From the NCBI RefSeq assembly GCF_018130615.1, contig NZ_JAFCKB010000010.1:124001-188000 (forward strand): a DNA stretch of 64,000 bases, read 5' to 3'. Positions 59,955 to 64,000 of the stretch are shown here, in pieces (within the stretch, counting starts at the first letter, position 1; each line of letters begins with the position of its first letter). The notes under the pieces were generated by a model. That model did not search any database. It saw only the letters and a program-made list of their open reading frames with translations, and was not told the DNA's origin. A program made the translations under genes and the position numbers. The DNA comes from Bradyrhizobium manausense. GTDB lineage: Bacteria > Pseudomonadota > Alphaproteobacteria > Rhizobiales > Xanthobacteraceae.

Positions 59955-60884
59955 ATGAAAGTCATCATCGTCGGGTACGGAGTTCAGGGCCACAAGCGTC
60001 TCAAGGTCGCGAGCGAGGACGCGGTCGGCATCGTCGATCCGGTGGCGCCTGAGGCCGACTGGCGCCGTCTCGAAGATGCGCCTCTCGATCGCTTCGATGC
60101 GGCCATTGTCTGCACACCTGATACCCCTAAGATCGAGTTGCTGCGTTACTTGCTCGAGCGCGGCAAGCATGTGCTGGTGGAGAAGCCGCTATTTGCCGTA
60201 AACGGCGACGACCTTCGCGCGCTCGAAGCGCTCGCACGCCGCACGGGCGCGTTCTGCGTGACCGCCTATAACCATCGCTTCGAGCCCCATTTCGTGCGGA
60301 TGCGCGACCTGCTGCAATCCGGCAAGCTCGGCGCCATCTACCGCTGCCGCATGTTTTACGGCAACGGCACCGCCCGGCTGGTGCGCAGCTCGGCCTGGCG
60401 CGATACCGGCGATGGTGTGCTCGGCGATCTCGGTTCGCATTTGCTCGACACCGCGCGCTTCTGGTTCGGCGACCTCGCCGACAAGTTCCACATCGTGTCG
60501 GCCGAGCGGTTCGAGAATCGCGCGCCGGATCACGTGGTGATCGCCACACAGGGGCGCCCGCAGATCGAGCTCGAGATGACGCTGTTGTCCTGGCGCAACC
60601 ATTTTACCTGCGACGTCTTCGCCGAACACGGTTCGGCGCATATCGAGTCGCTGTGTAAATGGGGGCCGAGCAGCTTCATCCACCGCACCCGCGTGTTGCC
60701 GAGCGGCCGTCCGCCGGAAGAGAGCCAGATCCTGGTGCAGGACGATCCGACCTGGGCACTCGAGTATGCTCAATTCAAGCAGCTCTGCGAAGCACGCGCG
60801 GAGACCGACCTTTCCAATGACATCTGGCTGCATCGCGCGCTGACGCGGCTCGGTCAGGAAATTCAGGCGGGAAGCGCCGCATGA
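59955..60884 (+). CDS. Gfo/Idh/MocA family oxidoreductase
   Basis: The protein has 309 residues. The NAD motif is VIIVGYGVQGHKRLKVASED, the conserved catalytic-site segment is HVLVEKPLFAVNGDDLRALE (with the EKP motif), and RFEPHFVRMRDLLQSGKLGA and YRCRMFYGNGTARLVRSSAW follow, with GVLGDLGSHLLDTARFWFGD containing the D-x-x-H region. It oxidises or reduces a sugar or nucleotide sugar at one carbon. It overlaps the next gene by four bases (ATGA at 60881-60884). Confidence 0.9.
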   Translation: MKVIIVGYGVQGHKRLKVASEDAVGIVDPVAPEADWRRLEDAPLDRFDAAIVCTPDTPKIELLRYLLERGKHVLVEKPLFAVNGDDLRALEALARRTGAFCVTAYNHRFEPHFVRMRDLLQSGKLGAIYRCRMFYGNGTARLVRSSAWRDTGDGVLGDLGSHLLDTARFWFGDLADKFHIVSAERFENRAPDHVVIATQGRPQIELEMTLLSWRNHFTCDVFAEHGSAHIESLCKWGPSSFIHRTRVLPSGRPPEESQILVQDDPTWALEYAQFKQLCEARAETDLSNDIWLHRALTRLGQEIQAGSAA

Positions 60885-62155
60885 CCCGGCCCCGCATCGC
60901 CTATGCCGGCATGACCCATCTCGGCCTCTGCTCGGCGATCGCCGCAGCCGCCCAGGGTTTTGCGACGCTCGGCTTCGATGCCGATGCATCCCTGACTCGC
61001 CGCATCTCTGCGGGCGACCTACCGGTGCGCGAGCCTGCGCTCGACGATCTCCTGCGCGCGCACCGCGACCGCATCGACTTCTCTGCGGATGCAACGACGC
61101 TGCACGCCTGCGACCTCGTCTATGTCGCCCCCGACGTGCCCACCGATGGCGCCGGCGTCAGCGACCTCGGCGGCATCGACGCCCTGCTCGACATTGTGCT
61201 TACGAACACACGCGATGATGCTGTTATCGTCATCCTCAGCCAGGTGCCGCCGGGATTTACCCGCGCGCGGCAGCGTCCCGGCCGCACCATCCTCTATCAG
61301 GTCGAGACGCTGGTGTTCGGCCGCGCCGTTGAGCGCGCGACCAAGCCTGAACGCTTTATTCTCGGTTGCGTCGATCCGGATGCACCATTGCCGTCGGCGT
61401 GGCGGAGCTTCCTCGAATCCTTCGGCTGCCCGCTGCTGCCGATGCGGCTGGAGAGCGCCGAGCTGGCAAAGATCTCCATCAATTGCGCGCTGGCGGCGTC
61501 GGTCACCACCGCCAACACACTTGCCGAGCTCTGCGAGCGTGTCGGCGCCGACTGGTCCGAGATCGCGCCCGCGCTGAAGCTCGACGCGCGCATTGGCCCC
61601 CATGCTTATCTCGCGCCGGGGCTGGGGCTTGCCGGTGGCAATATCGAGCGCGACCTCGCCACAGTGATGCGGCTGTCGGAGCAGCACGGCACCGATGCCG
61701 GGATGATCCGTGCCATCGTCGCCAACAGCGCCCATCGCAAGGACTGGGCGCTGCGCGAGTTGCACGAGGCGTTGCTGGCAACAGCGCCGCAAGCGCAGAT
61801 CGGCGTGCTCGGCCTCGCCTACAAGGAAAATACGCATTCGGTGAAGAACTCGGCGGCACTGGCGCTGATCGCGCAGCTCGCGGCATGGCCGGTGCGTGCG
61901 TTCGATCCGGCCGTGCCCGCCTCCGCCGCGCGGCATCCGAAGCTGACAGCCGCATCGAATGCGCTCGACGCCGCGCGCAAGGTCGATGCGCTCGCGATCA
62001 TGACGCCCTGGCCGGAATTCCGCGAGCTCGCCCCCGCCGAACTCGCGCGCCTCATGCGCGGGCGGCTGATTCTCGATCCCTATCGCGTGCTCAACGCTGC
62101 CGCCGCGCATGCGGCCGGCCTCGATTATCGCACGCTCGGCGCGCGCGCGTCGTGA
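60881..62155 (+). CDS. UDP-glucose/GDP-mannose dehydrogenase family protein lacking the catalytic cysteine
   Basis: The protein has 424 residues with the three-domain layout of nucleotide-sugar 6-dehydrogenases: NAD motif IAYAGMTHLGLCSAIAAAAQ, VPPGFTRARQRPGRTILYQV, the Lys in SAELAKISINCALAASVTTA, and the C-terminal IGVLGLAYKENTHSVKNSAA. The active-site loop that is normally PGxGxGGSCFxKD reads PGLGLAGGNIERDL, so Asn254 replaces the catalytic Cys and Arg replaces Lys. A two-step oxidation to an acid is then unlikely; a one-step redox or an epimerase role is possible. It overlaps the next gene by GTGA. Confidence 0.85.
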   Translation: MTRPRIAYAGMTHLGLCSAIAAAAQGFATLGFDADASLTRRISAGDLPVREPALDDLLRAHRDRIDFSADATTLHACDLVYVAPDVPTDGAGVSDLGGIDALLDIVLTNTRDDAVIVILSQVPPGFTRARQRPGRTILYQVETLVFGRAVERATKPERFILGCVDPDAPLPSAWRSFLESFGCPLLPMRLESAELAKISINCALAASVTTANTLAELCERVGADWSEIAPALKLDARIGPHAYLAPGLGLAGGNIERDLATVMRLSEQHGTDAGMIRAIVANSAHRKDWALRELHEALLATAPQAQIGVLGLAYKENTHSVKNSAALALIAQLAAWPVRAFDPAVPASAARHPKLTAASNALDAARKVDALAIMTPWPEFRELAPAELARLMRGRLILDPYRVLNAAAAHAAGLDYRTLGARAS

Positions 62156-62832
62156 CCACGAACCGGATGATGCCTATGACTGAGGTAAACCTCCTCTCCA
62201 AGCTGCCGCGCGGCAAGCGCAATCTCTCCGCGCGCGCCACCGCTAAGACCGAGGAACACATCCGCATCTCCCGCGAATATGGCGAGACCTATTTCGACGG
62301 CCCGCGCGAATACGGCTATGGCGGCTATCGCTATGACGGACGCTGGGTGCCGGTAGCGCGCGATTTCATCGAACACTTCTCCTTGAAGCCTGGCGACGGC
62401 GTGCTCGATATCGGCTGCGCCAAGGGCTTTCTGGTCAAGGACTTCATGATCGCCTGTCCGGGGATCGAAGCATTTGGCCTCGATATCTCCCGCTACGCGC
62501 TGATGCATTGCGAGGCGGAGACGATCGGCCGCCTGCATCTCGGCAACGCGCTGGAGCTGCCGTTTCCGGACAACAGCTTCAAGTGCGCGATCTCGCTCAA
62601 CACCATTCACAATCTCGACCGCGCCGGCTGCATCCAGGCGCTGAAGGAAATCCAGCGTGTCTCGGGCGGGCGCGCCTTCGTGCAAGTGGACTCCTATCGC
62701 ACGCCGGAGCAGAAGGCGGTTTTCGAGGAATGGGTGCTGACTGCCCGTTTCCACGACTATCCGCAAGGCTGGATCGCGCTCTTCCAAGAGGCCGGCTATA
62801 CCGGCGATTATTTCTGGACGATCATCGAGTAG
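62152..62832 (+). CDS. Class I SAM-dependent methyltransferase
   Basis: The protein has 226 residues if started at the GTG at 62152, which overlaps the previous stop; ATGs at 62167, 62170 and 62176 are alternatives. The SAM motif is GDGVLDIGCAKGFLVKDFMI, followed by IEAFGLDISRYALMHCEAET, LHLGNALELPFPDNSFKCAI and SLNTIHNLDRAGCIQALKEI. It belongs to the Methyltransf_11 group. The ending WIALFQEAGYTGDYFWTIIE is complete. It probably methylates the sugar made by the cluster. Confidence 0.88.
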   Translation: MTTNRMMPMTEVNLLSKLPRGKRNLSARATAKTEEHIRISREYGETYFDGPREYGYGGYRYDGRWVPVARDFIEHFSLKPGDGVLDIGCAKGFLVKDFMIACPGIEAFGLDISRYALMHCEAETIGRLHLGNALELPFPDNSFKCAISLNTIHNLDRAGCIQALKEIQRVSGGRAFVQVDSYRTPEQKAVFEEWVLTARFHDYPQGWIALFQEAGYTGDYFWTIIE

Positions 62833-62847
62833 GATGAGGACGCTTTC

Positions 62848-63663
62848 ATGACCCAAGCCAGCTTCGATGCAAGAGCGGCGCGGACGCGCTGCCAGCGCTA
62901 TCGCCGGCGCATCCTCGACATCTCGCAGCGCGTCTCGGCCCTGCACATCGGCGGCGCCTTCTCCTGCACCGAGATCGTCGATGGCATCTACAATGAGCTG
63001 ATGCGCAAGCCGGGCCTGTCCTCGCCCGATACTTTCCTGATGTCAAAGGGCCATGGCTGCATGATTCAGTACGTCGTGCTGGAAGAGCTCGGCGTGCTCA
63101 CGCGGGCCGACCTCGACGCCTATTGCACGCCGCACGGCCGCCTTGGCGTGCATCCTGACTATGGCAATCCCGGCATCGAGGCCTCGACCGGCTCGCTCGG
63201 CCACGGCCTGTCGATGGTGGTGGGCATGGCGCTGGCCGAGCGCGGCAAGCGCCGGGACGGGATGATCTATACCGTGCTCAGCGACGGCGAGACCCAGGAG
63301 GGATCGACCTGGGAGGCCGTGCTGATGGCCTCTTCGCTGAAGCTGACCAACATCGTCGCCTTCATCGACAACAACGACTTTCAAAGCCTTGGACGCACCT
63401 CCGAAACCCATCCCTCGCTCTATCCGCTGGCTGCGAAGTTCGACGCTTTCGGCTGGGAGACTGCCGAAATCGACGGCCACGATTCCGCGGCGATCCATCG
63501 GGCAGTGTCGGCGCGCAAGGGCGACCGGCCGCTGATGGTGGTGGCGCGCACCACCAAGGGCAAGGGCGTCAGCTACATGGAGAACGCGCCGATCTGGCAT
63601 TACCGCGCGCCGAGCAAGGACGAGTATGCCCAGGCGATCCGCGAGTTGGAGACACAGGCGTGA
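62848..63663 (+). CDS. Transketolase, N-terminal subunit
   Basis: The protein has 271 residues and is the thiamine-diphosphate-binding half of a split transketolase. Visible are SQRVSALHIGGAFSCTEIVD, FLMSKGHGCMIQYVVLEELG, TPHGRLGVHPDYGNPGIEAS, TGSLGHGLSMVVGMALAERG, and the TPP motif LSDGETQEGSTWEAVL ... IDNNDFQ, with SDGE in place of GDGE. A GAGGA ribosome binding site precedes the ATG at 62848. It overlaps the C-terminal subunit by GTGA (63660-63663). With transaldolase it can extend sugar chains by two carbons. Confidence 0.92.
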   Translation: MTQASFDARAARTRCQRYRRRILDISQRVSALHIGGAFSCTEIVDGIYNELMRKPGLSSPDTFLMSKGHGCMIQYVVLEELGVLTRADLDAYCTPHGRLGVHPDYGNPGIEASTGSLGHGLSMVVGMALAERGKRRDGMIYTVLSDGETQEGSTWEAVLMASSLKLTNIVAFIDNNDFQSLGRTSETHPSLYPLAAKFDAFGWETAEIDGHDSAAIHRAVSARKGDRPLMVVARTTKGKGVSYMENAPIWHYRAPSKDEYAQAIRELETQA

Positions 63664-64000
63664 GAAACACCTTTTCCGAGACGCTGTACCAGGAAGCGAC
63701 CGCCAATCCGGACGTCTACATCGTCGTCGCCGATATCTCGCCAGCCGGCAGCATGGGAAAATTTTCGAGTGAATATCCCGAGCGCTTCATCAATGTCGGC
63801 GTCGCCGAGCAGACCATGATCGGCATCGCAGCCGGCCTCGCGCTGAAGGGCTGCCAGCCCTTCGCCTACACCATCGCGACCTTCAGCCTTTATCGTCCGT
63901 TCGAGATGATCCGCGACGATCTCTGCTACCAGAACCTGCCCGTCACCGTGGTCGGCATGGGCGCGGGCGTGATCTATTCGACCCTGGGCGGTACGCATCA
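63660..64000 (+). CDS. Transketolase, C-terminal subunit (5' part, cut by window edge)
   Basis: The frame starts at the GTG at 63660 overlapping the stop of the N-terminal subunit and runs to the edge, giving about 113 residues. It begins VRNTFSETLYQEATANPDVY and contains IVVADISPAGSMGKFSSEYP, ERFINVGVAEQTMIGIAAGL, with the conserved catalytic Glu in VAEQTM, and ALKGCQPFAYTIATFSLYRP. It is the pyrimidine-binding half of the enzyme. Full length in such split proteins is about 300 residues, so roughly two-thirds lies outside the window. Confidence 0.92.
   Translation, partial: MRNTFSETLYQEATANPDVYIVVADISPAGSMGKFSSEYPERFINVGVAEQTMIGIAAGLALKGCQPFAYTIATFSLYRPFEMIRDDLCYQNLPVTVVGMGAGVIYSTLGGTH

Noticed and set aside
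1-64000. CRISPR arrays, rRNA, insertion sequences or prophage genes
   Set aside because: No regularly spaced repeats, transposase, integrase or structural phage genes were recognised anywhere in the window.

Overview
The window is 64 kb of GC-rich chromosome from an alphaproteobacterium, most likely a Bradyrhizobium or a close relative. The evidence is the gene content (DUF2948, DUF3551, a complete C-P lyase locus, many small tight operons), the alphaproteobacterial codon style, and several dispersed palindromic elements that I recognise from bradyrhizobial intergenic regions. No phage, insertion sequence, CRISPR array or rRNA was seen. One tRNA gene (tRNA-Thr, GGT) is present.

Layout. 0-7 kb: housekeeping and redox genes, comprising a DUF2948 gene cut by the window edge, two NAD(P)-binding proteins, a TetR regulator divergent from an SDR with a palindromic operator between them, a chloroperoxidase-like hydrolase, and a cyclic-nucleotide-binding/thioredoxin-reductase-like fusion. 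7.2-10.1 kb: tRNA-Thr followed by a gene-poor accessory stretch with a bradyrhizobial repeat and small secreted or membrane orphans. 10.2-13.7 kb: HAD phosphatase and cNMP-binding protein, a ferric-reductase-like membrane protein with a Tat-exported partner, and an LLM flavin monooxygenase. 13.8-19.3 kb: a six-gene catabolic operon (tripartite-transporter binding protein, flavin reductase, FAH-family enzyme, HpaH-like hydratase, RidA, amidohydrolase) divergent from an IclR regulator whose start codon lies inside an inverted repeat. 19.6-23.8 kb: O-acetylhomoserine sulfhydrylase, a hydrolase, an SsuA-like sulfonate binding protein and a PPOX flavoprotein.

23.8-37.5 kb is a complete phosphonate (C-P lyase) island: phnGHIJKLMN leftward, phnF rightward, phnC-D-E-E leftward, then rightward a hexapeptide acyltransferase, a second phnM-like gene and a DUF1045 gene. 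Direct repeats matching Pho boxes precede all three structural transcription units. A long perfect inverted repeat in the phnF-phnG gap is the likely PhnF operator and overlaps the predicted phnG -10. Phosphate starvation (PhoB) and the PhnF repressor are therefore both predicted to control the core operon.

37.5-50.5 kb: a DHDPS-family aldolase, a chemoreceptor, enoyl-CoA hydratase plus MarR, TetR plus an EmrAB drug efflux pair, an unusual single protein joining a ClpS-like domain, a ClpX-type zinc finger and an AAA+ ATPase, a tannase-family esterase, and SerA.

50.6-64 kb (continuing off the right edge) is a large surface-sugar biosynthesis cluster. It holds GmhB-like phosphatase, GmhA-like isomerase, an HldE-like kinase/nucleotidyltransferase with reversed domain order, transaldolase and a split transketolase, so it contains the elements needed to build and activate a seven-carbon or longer sugar. 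A UDP-galactopyranose mutase-like protein, two epimerases, two NAD-dependent oxidoreductases and three methyltransferases could then modify it. The most interesting items are this cluster and the ClpS-zinc finger-AAA+ fusion.
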